NCBI RefSeq assembly: GCF_001051235.1
Contig: NZ_CBTJ020000037.1
Coordinates: forward strand, 41,114 to 105,113
Direction: 5' to 3'
DNA from: Candidatus Competibacter denitrificans Run_A_D11
GTDB lineage: Bacteria > Pseudomonadota > Gammaproteobacteria > Competibacterales > Competibacteraceae
DNA length: 64,000 nt
Position 1 is the stretch's first letter, and every line of letters begins with the position of its first letter. Below, piece after piece: positions 1 through 7,114 of this stretch. The translations under genes were made by a program, and so were the position numbers. Below the pieces are notes generated by a model. It was not told the DNA's origin and did no database searches. It saw only the letters and a list, made by a program, of their open reading frames with translations.

Positions 1-28
1 TGATTGTGGTGACCATTCGGGCCAGCAT
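1..28 (-). CDS. Start of the gene downstream of the exosortase (cut by window edge)
   Basis: Only the first nine codons are visible (M-L-A-R-M-V-T-T-I). An AAGGAG ribosome-binding site precedes the ATG, 15 bases after the exosortase stop. In many exosortase loci the next gene encodes an EpsI-type exosortase-associated protein, and that is the most likely identity, but nine residues cannot prove it. Confidence 0.45.
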
Positions 29-43
29 CGCTGATTGCTCCTT

Positions 44-910
44 TTAAGATTCAGTAACGATACGAGAGGGTGGTACCATGCGCCGGATCACCCATTGGAA
101 CAACAGCACCATGCCAAAGGCAAATGCAAACACCAGCCAGCCGGAAAAGGTATGGAAAAACCCTTCTGCTGCCGCTGGTCCCCAGTAATGGGCAAGAATT
201 CCGGTACCGGCAACGCGCAACCCATTAGCGAAGATAGCGGTAGGGATGGTCGCCACTGCGAGCAACCACCGGACCCATAGCCGACTTTCTGTAAAATAAC
301 CCAGCAAAATACCGAGAGTGATTAACGACACCAGAGATCGAATCCCGCTACACGCTTCGGCAACCTCCAGAGTCGTGTGCGCCAAGATAATGACGTTCCC
401 CTCACGCAACACGGGGATTCCCACCATCGATAGTACGCCCGATGAGAATCGCGAGGCGAGGAGCTGCAAGGGAAATGCGACTTGATTGAAGAGAATGGCT
501 GGAATCGGAATCATTAGTACCAGGAGAGCCAGAGGAAAAACTAACAGCCGCAAGTGGTTCCAGCCCAAAATGAACAGAATGCTGCCCGCCAAAACCGCCA
601 ACAAGCCAATACGGGTAACAAACAGCTCAGCTCCCAAAGTACCGGCGATGAGCAAAGCCACTCCCCCAAGTACCACCAGCAAACCCAACCAACTGGGCCT
701 AATGGCCGCCTGCATCAGCCGGTCGCGGCGCTCCCAAGCGAGATATAACGAGATGGGGACGATCAGGAAACCGTGTGAATAGTTGTCGTCTGTTGACCAA
801 TCGTGGACGAGCTTAATCACCACCTCTTGAAATAGAAAACCGAATGTGACGATATAAGTTAATAAAGCCAAGAAATGCAGTTTGAATTTGGATAAATCAA
901 GGGTATGCAT
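44..910 (-). CDS. Exosortase (membrane cysteine protease/transpeptidase family)
   Basis: A 288-residue multi-pass inner-membrane protein. Exosortases process proteins carrying a PEP-CTERM-like tail and are linked to exopolysaccharide export. The sequence shows the family N-terminal signature DDNYSHGFL (about 41-49) and the presumed catalytic residues: Cys187 in EACSGIR, Arg232 in NGLRVAG and His253 in FFHTFSG. About eight hydrophobic segments are visible. Length matches the single-domain form, with no fused EpsI domain; a separate gene begins 15 bases downstream, consistent with a stand-alone EpsI partner. The ATG at 910 follows an AT-rich region. No PEP-CTERM substrate is visible in this window. 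The subtype (XrtA or other) cannot be set without the rest of the locus. Confidence 0.88.
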   Translation of the reverse strand: MHTLDLSKFKLHFLALLTYIVTFGFLFQEVVIKLVHDWSTDDNYSHGFLIVPISLYLAWERRDRLMQAAIRPSWLGLLVVLGGVALLIAGTLGAELFVTRIGLLAVLAGSILFILGWNHLRLLVFPLALLVLMIPIPAILFNQVAFPLQLLASRFSSGVLSMVGIPVLREGNVIILAHTTLEVAEACSGIRSLVSLITLGILLGYFTESRLWVRWLLAVATIPTAIFANGLRVAGTGILAHYWGPAAAEGFFHTFSGWLVFAFAFGMVLLFQWVIRRMVPPSRIVTES

Positions 911-1072
911 AGTGTTATTATCGTAAAATGAACATCGTTATTAAAAAACAAACGATAAATATCTAATTCTTAAAAATTTTAGCTAAAGAAATTGCATACA
1001 TAATAACAACAAGCAATGCTCTATTAAATACCAAAACATTCTATCATTGGTGCATTAAGCAGCGTAACGAGA

Positions 1073-1133
1073 AACGGCGACCGGAAGGCCGCCGTTCGAT
1101 CTTTGAGAATTTGAGCGCTTAAGAAAGCGCAAA
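1073..1133 (-). terminator. Two candidate hairpins downstream of pilU
   Basis: Read on the minus strand after the pilU stop there are two inverted repeats. The first pairs 1110-1115 (TTTGAG side) with 1128-1133 around GCGCTT/AAGCGC. The second is AACGGCG at 1073-1079 pairing with CGCCGTT at 1090-1096, followed by a short TTTC stretch. The T-tracts are weak, so this is a tentative transcription end for pilU. The rest of 911-1177 is AT-rich, carries no gene I recognise and probably holds the exosortase promoter. Confidence 0.4.
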
Positions 1134-1177
1134 TTTAAGCCTTGCAGTGGCAGACGGCAAAACGAAAACCGACCACA

Positions 1178-2320
1178 TCAAAACATCTGGCCGCGATTCG
1201 TATCCTCATCACGAATGCTGAGATCCATCGGAGCAGCCGATTTGCCGCCGCCGGCACCGGTTCCCTCAGAAAGTCGGATCTGCAAGCCGACATTGTTCTT
1301 AGAGTCGGCATTCTTGATCGCTTCCTCACGCGAAATCTTGCCTTCCTTGTAGAGCTTGAACAGCGATTGATCGAACGTGATCATCCCCGATTCGGTCGCC
1401 TGCTCCATGGCGTCCTTCACGTAGTCGATCTTGCCCTTCTGGACCAGATCGGCGATGTAGGGTGTATTCAGTAGGATTTCCACCGCCGGCACCAAACCGC
1501 CGTTCAGTCCACGGATCAACCGCTGTGAGATGATGGCGCGCAGATTCAATGACAAATCCATCAGCAACTGCGGCCGTGCTTCCTCAGGGAAAAAGTTGAC
1601 GATGCGCTCCAACGCACCGTTGGCGTTGTTGGCGTGCAGAGTGGACATGACCAAGTGCCCAGTCTCAGAGAAGGTCAAGACGAACTTCATGACATCGCGC
1701 TCGCGGACCTCACCGACCAGGATCACATCGGGGGCCTCGCGCATAGCGCTACGCAAAGCATTTTCGTAGCTGTGCGTGTCAATGCCAACTTCGCGTTGAC
1801 CCACGACTGATTTCTTGTGTTGATGGGTAAATTCGATGGGGTCCTCAATGGTGAGAATATGGCCCGGTGCGCTGGAATTACGGTGATCGATCATCGCGGC
1901 CAGCGTGGTGGATTTGCCCGAGCCGGTAGCGCCTACCAGCAGGAGCAACCCCCGCTTTTCCATGACGAGTTGCCGCAGTATAGGCGGCAGACCGAGTTCC
2001 TCGACTTGCGGGATATCGCCCCGAATGAAGCGAATCACCATCGAGACCTCACCGCGCTGCTTAAAGACGTTAGAGCGGAACCGGCCGACTCCATGCAGCG
2101 GAATAGCGAAGTTAAGTTCCCATTCGTGCTCGAATTCCTTGATCTGATCGTCCTTCATAACTGAATAGGCGATCTCGCGCACCTGGCCTGGCCCAAGCAC
2201 CTTGTTGCCGATTGGGCGCACCACACCGCCGATTTTGATATTGACCGGGGCACCGACATGGAAAAACAGATCGGATGCGCTCTTGTCAACCATCAATTTG
2301 AGGTAGGGAGTAATATCCAT
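1178..2320 (-). CDS. pilU: PilU, PilT-like twitching-motility ATPase
   Basis: A 380-residue cytoplasmic secretion-superfamily ATPase that assists PilT in type IV pilus retraction. The PAS-like N-terminal domain is followed by the Walker A motif GATGSGKST (130-138), the Asp box (TIEDPIEF), the Walker B region (VILVGEVRERD) and the His box (HLVMSTLHANN). Length and wording fit PilU better than PilT: PilU is longer, with a C-terminal extension, here a Gly/Ser-rich tail ending in MDLSIRDEDTNRGQMF. It stands alone, whereas in Pseudomonas pilU follows pilT directly; the pilT of this genome is at 23687-24727. The ATG at 2320 is the only good start. Monocistronic as far as visible. Confidence 0.92.
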   Translation of the reverse strand: MDITPYLKLMVDKSASDLFFHVGAPVNIKIGGVVRPIGNKVLGPGQVREIAYSVMKDDQIKEFEHEWELNFAIPLHGVGRFRSNVFKQRGEVSMVIRFIRGDIPQVEELGLPPILRQLVMEKRGLLLLVGATGSGKSTTLAAMIDHRNSSAPGHILTIEDPIEFTHQHKKSVVGQREVGIDTHSYENALRSAMREAPDVILVGEVRERDVMKFVLTFSETGHLVMSTLHANNANGALERIVNFFPEEARPQLLMDLSLNLRAIISQRLIRGLNGGLVPAVEILLNTPYIADLVQKGKIDYVKDAMEQATESGMITFDQSLFKLYKEGKISREEAIKNADSKNNVGLQIRLSEGTGAGGGKSAAPMDLSIRDEDTNRGQMF

Positions 2321-2810
2321 CGCAGTCGTCTCTCAGGCCAGCCGGCTCAAGCCATGGGGCGCAACGACCCGGCGGGTTTCGGGCAGGGGTTAGATGACTA
2401 TAGGAAGAGTGGAGCGCTTCCGTTCCTATTGGCTCTTGATCTTAGAAAGATAGTATATCTCATTTTACAACATCAGCCAAAATGACTTCGCAAACGGATA
2501 CCAATTTATGAAGATACACGAAGCCAGCATAACCGCTAAAGAATGCGCATTTCCTATACTTTACTGACTCGCCTCTACCAATATCTCGGCATCAATGGAT
2601 TACTTCTGTCGGCGAACCACCAAAGTCAATGTCATCTTGATCCTTCTTGGAGGATGCCATACGCGCACGTCATGTTAGAGCTTATCAGTGGGCAGCGATG
2701 TTGCCAACTAGGCTGATTTCAGCATACTCAACTGCGACCAAGGCCTTGTTAATCAATGTTTATCTTCGGCCGGACGTAACCTCTATCGGCCTGCCTGAGT
2801 CTACCCAAGC
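2321..2810. other. 490-bp intergenic region, no gene seen
   Basis: Lies between divergent pilU and the RibD-like gene. I see no convincing reading frame, RNA gene or strong hairpin. It must carry the promoters for both flanking genes, but I could not assign -35/-10 boxes with confidence. Confidence 0.6.
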
Positions 2811-3737
2811 ATGATAGCCCCACCCCATCAGGACCCGCCAGCCTCTCCATCGGTACTTGAACCAGAGCTAGCCTGGTCGTTGCTGCTGACCCTACGCACC
2901 CGCGCAAAGGCATCCGAACCCCTCCCCGACCGTTTCGGGTTGAGTTTGGACAACCAGGGCCAAATCCACCTCGTTCCGGCGAATGACCACTCTACCCTGC
3001 TTGAGATCAGCGGGGGCGGCAGGTGGAGCGCCAGAGCATCGGTAACTCCAGCAGCCAGCGAGCAACTCGATCTCTACTTGCCGCTTGCCCTTGCCAGTCA
3101 TACCCAACCATTAACAGTGGCGCATCTGGGGCAAAGTCTGGATGGCTACATCGCCACACTGACTGGTGCCTCCCGCTATGTGAACGGCCCGGAGAATCTG
3201 ACCCATCTGCATCGAATGCGGGCTTTGTCCGATGCCGTGGTGGTCGGCTCCCACACGGTGGCGTGCGATAACCCTCAACTGACCACCCGGCGGGTGGTCG
3301 GCCCAAACCCCGTGCGTGTAATTCTTGATCCCCGTCGCCGTTTAGACGCCCGTTGGGCTTTGTTTCAAGACCCAGCAGCACCTACTTTGCTGGTTTGCGA
3401 CGAAACGCGGGTCGATTCGGCCAAATGGGGCCATGCCGATATCCTGGGTGTGCCTTGCGTTGGCCAGCGGCTTGATTTACAGGCCGTGTTTGTGCGGCTG
3501 CGAGCGCGGGGCCTGTTTGGAATTTTTGTCGAAGGGGGTGGTTTGACGGTATCCGCTTTCTTGGAGGAAAAGCTGCTGGATCGGTTACAAATCACGGTGG
3601 CGCCGTTCATCATGGGTTCGGGTCGGCGCAGCGTGACTTTACCTCCGATCCACGATTTAGCCGACGGCTTGCGTCCTCCCCATCGTCGCTATCCGATGGG
3701 CGAAGACGTGCTATTCGATTGCCACTTACGCCCTTAA
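2811..3737 (+). CDS. RibD C-terminal-domain (DHFR-like) reductase of the pteridine-type cluster
   Basis: A 308-residue protein whose core (about 100-305) is the RibD C-terminal / dihydrofolate-reductase-like fold: it shows the substrate-loop motif SLDGYIA, then SDAVVVGSHTV, NPQLTTR, the phosphate-binding stretch FGIFVEGGG and a terminal ITVAPFIMG strand. In riboflavin synthesis this fold reduces the ribosyl group of a pyrimidine using NADPH. The RibD deaminase domain is absent; the first 100 residues match nothing I know. It faces the methyltransferase gene, the two stops sharing a TTAA (3734-3737), so the pathway genes converge. Given the neighbours (PTPS-like enzyme, GT4, methyltransferase, dehydrogenase) a reductase step on a pterin or pyrimidine intermediate is inferred. 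Confidence 0.78.
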   Translation: MIAPPHQDPPASPSVLEPELAWSLLLTLRTRAKASEPLPDRFGLSLDNQGQIHLVPANDHSTLLEISGGGRWSARASVTPAASEQLDLYLPLALASHTQPLTVAHLGQSLDGYIATLTGASRYVNGPENLTHLHRMRALSDAVVVGSHTVACDNPQLTTRRVVGPNPVRVILDPRRRLDARWALFQDPAAPTLLVCDETRVDSAKWGHADILGVPCVGQRLDLQAVFVRLRARGLFGIFVEGGGLTVSAFLEEKLLDRLQITVAPFIMGSGRRSVTLPPIHDLADGLRPPHRRYPMGEDVLFDCHLRP

Positions 3738-4549
3738 AGTCGGCCGAACACATCCTGATGGCCGACTTGCAGGTATGACTCTCCCTGTTCGATCCACCGC
3801 CGACGCTGAGCACCCCATGGGTCCAACCAGTCCAGCGAATCGTCAGCGATGAATTTGACGGCCTCTATCCAGCCTTCCAGGAGCGCTGTCTGCAAAGCCG
3901 CGTGGGTCGGCTCCAAGCGCCATGGGCTAGGCTGTAATATCACCCGATAGCCAAGTTCCCGTAGCGAAAACGCCAAAGAGGTCGCTGCATTCGGACCAAG
4001 CGCCGGCCCAAAACCCTTATCGGTACACTGGTGGCGGTTGATCCACTCACATACCCGTGCATCCTCCGCCAGAGCGGGTTGCCAGCGAATGGTTCCATCG
4101 TAGCTAAGCGCGACCAAAACGGTCGCTTGCCATAACCGGCAACGGTGAGTGAATCGCGTTAGCCAAGCCGAAGACACCAAATCCATAAACGCTGAGGCAG
4201 TGACCAAATCGAAAGCCGGTAGATCTAGGCTGTCCCATTCCTTTACGAGATCCAATGGTCGCCATTCCAGACTTAGCGCTAAGTCCTGTTCCACCCGCCA
4301 GGGTTGGAGCATTCTATGGCCACACGCCATTAAAGCGGCATCGTGATCAACCAAGCACCACCGCTGCTCGCCCGATAACTGCGGTGCCAAATAGCGCAGA
4401 TTGGCACCCGTGCCACTGGCAACGTCCAGCACCGACAGCGGCCCCAACGATGTGCGCCAAGCCCGTAACTCAGCGGTTAGCGCCGAGCTACGGGAGATGG
4501 CATCAACCGGTTCACGAAGAGCAAGCCAAGCCGCCGCAAAACCGGCCAT
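3734..4549 (-). CDS. Class I SAM-dependent methyltransferase of the pteridine-type cluster
   Basis: A 271-residue cytoplasmic protein with the class I Rossmann methyltransferase signature: motif I is LDVASGTGANL, followed by the acidic motif WCLVDHD and a motif IV-like FDLVTASAFMDL. The substrate is not evident. The ATG at 4549 overlaps the stop of the upstream glycosyltransferase by one base (TGATG), which indicates translational coupling and rules out the upstream in-frame ATG at 4591. As last gene of the minus-strand run it shares its stop region with the opposing RibD-like gene. Known glycosylated pterins such as cyanopterin carry methyl groups, so a pterin or sugar methylation is a reasonable inference but is untested. 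Confidence 0.75.
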   Translation of the reverse strand: MAGFAAAWLALREPVDAISRSSALTAELRAWRTSLGPLSVLDVASGTGANLRYLAPQLSGEQRWCLVDHDAALMACGHRMLQPWRVEQDLALSLEWRPLDLVKEWDSLDLPAFDLVTASAFMDLVSSAWLTRFTHRCRLWQATVLVALSYDGTIRWQPALAEDARVCEWINRHQCTDKGFGPALGPNAATSLAFSLRELGYRVILQPSPWRLEPTHAALQTALLEGWIEAVKFIADDSLDWLDPWGAQRRRWIEQGESYLQVGHQDVFGRL

Positions 4550-5598
4550 CAGGTTGATACCGTCTCCAGCACGGCCGCGAATTGGGCACACGCGCTCGGC
4601 CAGTCCGGCAATGTCGTCCGCACTCGGCGCGCGCCGTCCGCCAACTGCTGACGCAATTCCGGTTGAGCCAGCACGCGCGTCAACGCCTCAGCCAAGGCCA
4701 TATCATCGCCGGGAGGAACCAATAATCCCGCGCTAGCCGGTACCGTATCGGGAATCGCACCAGCCGTCGTGCTGACAATTGGTAAGCCATGGGCCAGGGC
4801 TTCGGCCAATACCATCCCGTACCCCTCATACCAGGACGGCAGGACGAACACGTCTGCACGCTGGTAACAAGCCACCAGATCAACTGCATCCAGCTCGCCC
4901 AACCACTCAATGCGCTCGGCCAATTCTAATTCCATGGCTAGTGTACGCAGCGTCAGGGCGGTTTGGGGGTCCAGAGTCGTGCTGCCCGCGCAACGCAAGT
5001 GCCAGGGCAGCGATTTAAGTCGCTGCAACGCCCGAAATAACACGGCATGACCTTTGCGCGGCGTCAAGCTAGCCGCGCAGAGCAACACCAGATCAGCACG
5101 ACCCGAACCCTCCGCGAGCGGTGCAGAATCAGTGCCGGGTACGACCACCGCACAGCGCTGGGCCGAGACACCGTAGTCGGCCAGTGCTCGTACCGTGTGA
5201 GGACTGGTCACGATGATTTGCCGGACATGGGTCAGGGCCATCCGTTCGCTGGCACGCAGCCGGTCTTGCAAAGCCGTGTCCAGCCCAGTTTCCAGCGCCA
5301 ACGGATGGTGAACCAGCCCAACCAGTCGCAATCGCTTGCGGTGCAAGCTAACCGCTTCCGGCAAAGCGCCCAATGCGAGTCCATCGATGATCACGAGCGC
5401 GCCTGCGGGTAAGGCCATCAACGTCTCAGCAGCGCCGCGTAGCGCGGCTGGCGTTGGCATAGGAAAAGACGCATCCAGACGGTGCAGTTCGACCTGCCAG
5501 CCCAACATCGACAACCCCGCCATGATCCGGCGGTCGTAAAGATAGCCACCGGTACGGGTCTCAATCTCGCCCGGAATCAGAAAATGGGCGCTTCTCAA
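4549..5598 (-). CDS. GT4-family glycosyltransferase of the pteridine-type cluster
   Basis: About 349 residues with a GT-B fold. The N-terminal half has the glycine-rich start (ETRTGGYLYDRRI), and the C-terminal half has the GT4 donor-site signature: LPSWYEGYGMVLAEALAHGLPIV contains the E-x7-E motif (EGYGMVLAE), and TPRKGH is the usual phosphate-contact loop. GT4 enzymes use nucleotide-sugars with retention; the cyanobacterial tetrahydrobiopterin glucosyltransferase is a known pterin-acting member. I place the start at the TTG at 5598, which overlaps the PTPS-like stop (TTGA) and has GAGGGG eight bases upstream; a TTG at 5625 is the alternative. No membrane segment or signal peptide, so the acceptor is probably a cytoplasmic small molecule. 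Confidence 0.82.
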   Translation of the reverse strand: MRSAHFLIPGEIETRTGGYLYDRRIMAGLSMLGWQVELHRLDASFPMPTPAALRGAAETLMALPAGALVIIDGLALGALPEAVSLHRKRLRLVGLVHHPLALETGLDTALQDRLRASERMALTHVRQIIVTSPHTVRALADYGVSAQRCAVVVPGTDSAPLAEGSGRADLVLLCAASLTPRKGHAVLFRALQRLKSLPWHLRCAGSTTLDPQTALTLRTLAMELELAERIEWLGELDAVDLVACYQRADVFVLPSWYEGYGMVLAEALAHGLPIVSTTAGAIPDTVPASAGLLVPPGDDMALAEALTRVLAQPELRQQLADGARRVRTTLPDWPSACAQFAAVLETVST

Positions 5599-5999
5599 GC
5601 TAACGGCCCCTCGTAAGCTGCCCAAGCAGTATGCGATTCGTGTAGGACAACCCGCATAGTGCTCAGTCCGTTCGCATTTGGCCCCAGTTGCCCCTCATCA
5701 ATCCGAGCAGCCATGCGGTCGAAAATCTCCCGCGCCAAAAACTCGGTGGTGGTGTTGCGACCGGCGAACTCTGGAATTTCATCCAGGTTACGGTGGTTCA
5801 ATTCCGCCAATACCGCCCGTAGGCAATCGCTCAGCTTACTGATATCAACCACCACGCCGTCGGGGTCAAGATCAGGACGCCGCAGTTCGAGATCAACCAC
5901 GTAGGTCGCGCCATGCAAACGCTGGGCGGGGCCGAAGGTTTGTCCTCGGAAGCTGTGGGCGATCATAAAATGATCGCGAACGCAAACGGCATACATCAT
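5595..5999 (-). CDS. 6-pyruvoyltetrahydropterin synthase / QueD-family homologue with altered active site
   Basis: A 134-residue PTPS-fold protein. Compared by eye with E. coli QueD, the first zinc His is kept (His15 in IAHSF), the second is kept (His29 in LHGA), but the third is Ala31 (HGA instead of HGH) and the catalytic Cys is Ala25. The catalytic Asp-His pair becomes Asn68-His69, while the pterin-anchoring Glu (Glu121 in LHESH) remains. It is therefore a divergent paralogue, probably acting on a related pterin by different chemistry. The first ATG (5999) has GAGGTAA seven bases upstream. It is translationally coupled to the glycosyltransferase. In other genomes I recall this HGATY form beside zinc-type dehydrogenases, but I cannot verify that here. 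Confidence 0.82.
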   Translation of the reverse strand: MMYAVCVRDHFMIAHSFRGQTFGPAQRLHGATYVVDLELRRPDLDPDGVVVDISKLSDCLRAVLAELNHRNLDEIPEFAGRNTTTEFLAREIFDRMAARIDEGQLGPNANGLSTMRVVLHESHTAWAAYEGPLA

Positions 6000-6093
6000 T
6001 CTGGCTTACCTCAGTTTCGGAAGGGCGGGGTCGTGGGTTATCGGGATGAGTATAAACAACATGGGGTGGAACCGGCGGGTGTTCTGGCCCGTG

Positions 6094-7077
6094 CTAGTCG
6101 GCATAGCGGATACGATGACACAGAACCCCTGGGGGATTTTTGCTCAACTCCGTCATTACGCCCGGCAATTCGGCAAACAGGCTCTCACCGCTGATCAGGC
6201 AATCCAGTACCGGATCGGCCAATAAAGCCATCACGGTGGCCATCCGACGCTGATGGTTCCAGCGAGCGCGTTGGGCGGCTGCGATGGCGCCGACCTGCGA
6301 GCTTTGGATACGCAATCGTCTGGCATGAAACGCCTCGCCCAACGGCAAACTGACTGGACGGGCGCCGAACCAACTCACCTCCACCACCGTCGCCTCAAAT
6401 CCGGCCAAACGTAAAGCCATCGCTAATCCATCCGCCGCTCCACTGGCATGGATCACTAAATCCTGATCATCGTCCGCCGCCGTCGGCCCGGCGAATCGTA
6501 CTCCCAATCGTTTTGCAACGGCGGATTTGGTGGAATCGATATCCACCAACTGCACGCAACAACCAGGTAGCTGGCCGGCCAGCCAGGCGATGAGGCAACC
6601 AACGACGCCTGCCCCAATCACAGTGATCCGATCCCCAAATCGAGGCGCAGCATCCCAAAGCGCGTTCAGCGCAGTTTCCAGATTAGCCGCCAACACCGCT
6701 CGACCCGGTGGAATATGCCCTGGCACGGGGGTCACCGCCGCTGCCGGCACCACATAGCGATTTTGGTGCGGATATAGACAGAACACGGCCTGGCCACCCC
6801 CAGCCATCGCGCCTGCCTCCACCAGACCGACGCTGCAATAGCCGTATTTGACTGGTGCCGGAAACTCTCCCTGCTGAAAGGGAGCGCGCATAGTCAAGTA
6901 TTGACTAGGAGGGGCTTCGCCACGAAAAACCAAGGCCTCGGTGCCACGACTGATCGCGGAATACAGCGTTCGGATCAGCACCTCACCGGGGCCGGGTACA
7001 GGTAACGATTCCACACGGAGTTCGCCCCGACCAGGGCCAGTCACCCAAAATGCCTGGGCGGTTAAAGCGCTTTCCAC
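6094..7077 (-). CDS. Medium-chain dehydrogenase/reductase of the pteridine-type cluster
   Basis: A 327-residue MDR-superfamily oxidoreductase. The N-terminal GroES-like part has SAISRGTEALVF where classical alcohol dehydrogenases have the catalytic zinc Cys, so a typical catalytic zinc site is not present. The Rossmann motif VIGAGVVGCLIA precedes an acidic residue at a strand end (LVDID), suggesting NAD(H). The SRGTE form is shared with BchC-like dehydrogenases. It lies 94 bases upstream of the PTPS-like gene and 37 bases downstream of the Pat-like gene on the same strand, so it may be the head of the pathway operon or part of a longer transcript. The substrate is inferred to be a pathway intermediate only from context. 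Confidence 0.78.
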   Translation of the reverse strand: MESALTAQAFWVTGPGRGELRVESLPVPGPGEVLIRTLYSAISRGTEALVFRGEAPPSQYLTMRAPFQQGEFPAPVKYGYCSVGLVEAGAMAGGGQAVFCLYPHQNRYVVPAAAVTPVPGHIPPGRAVLAANLETALNALWDAAPRFGDRITVIGAGVVGCLIAWLAGQLPGCCVQLVDIDSTKSAVAKRLGVRFAGPTAADDDQDLVIHASGAADGLAMALRLAGFEATVVEVSWFGARPVSLPLGEAFHARRLRIQSSQVGAIAAAQRARWNHQRRMATVMALLADPVLDCLISGESLFAELPGVMTELSKNPPGVLCHRIRYAD

Positions 7078-7114
7078 TATCGCAACCGCCTGCGAATCAT
7101 GCCGCTCATGGGTA

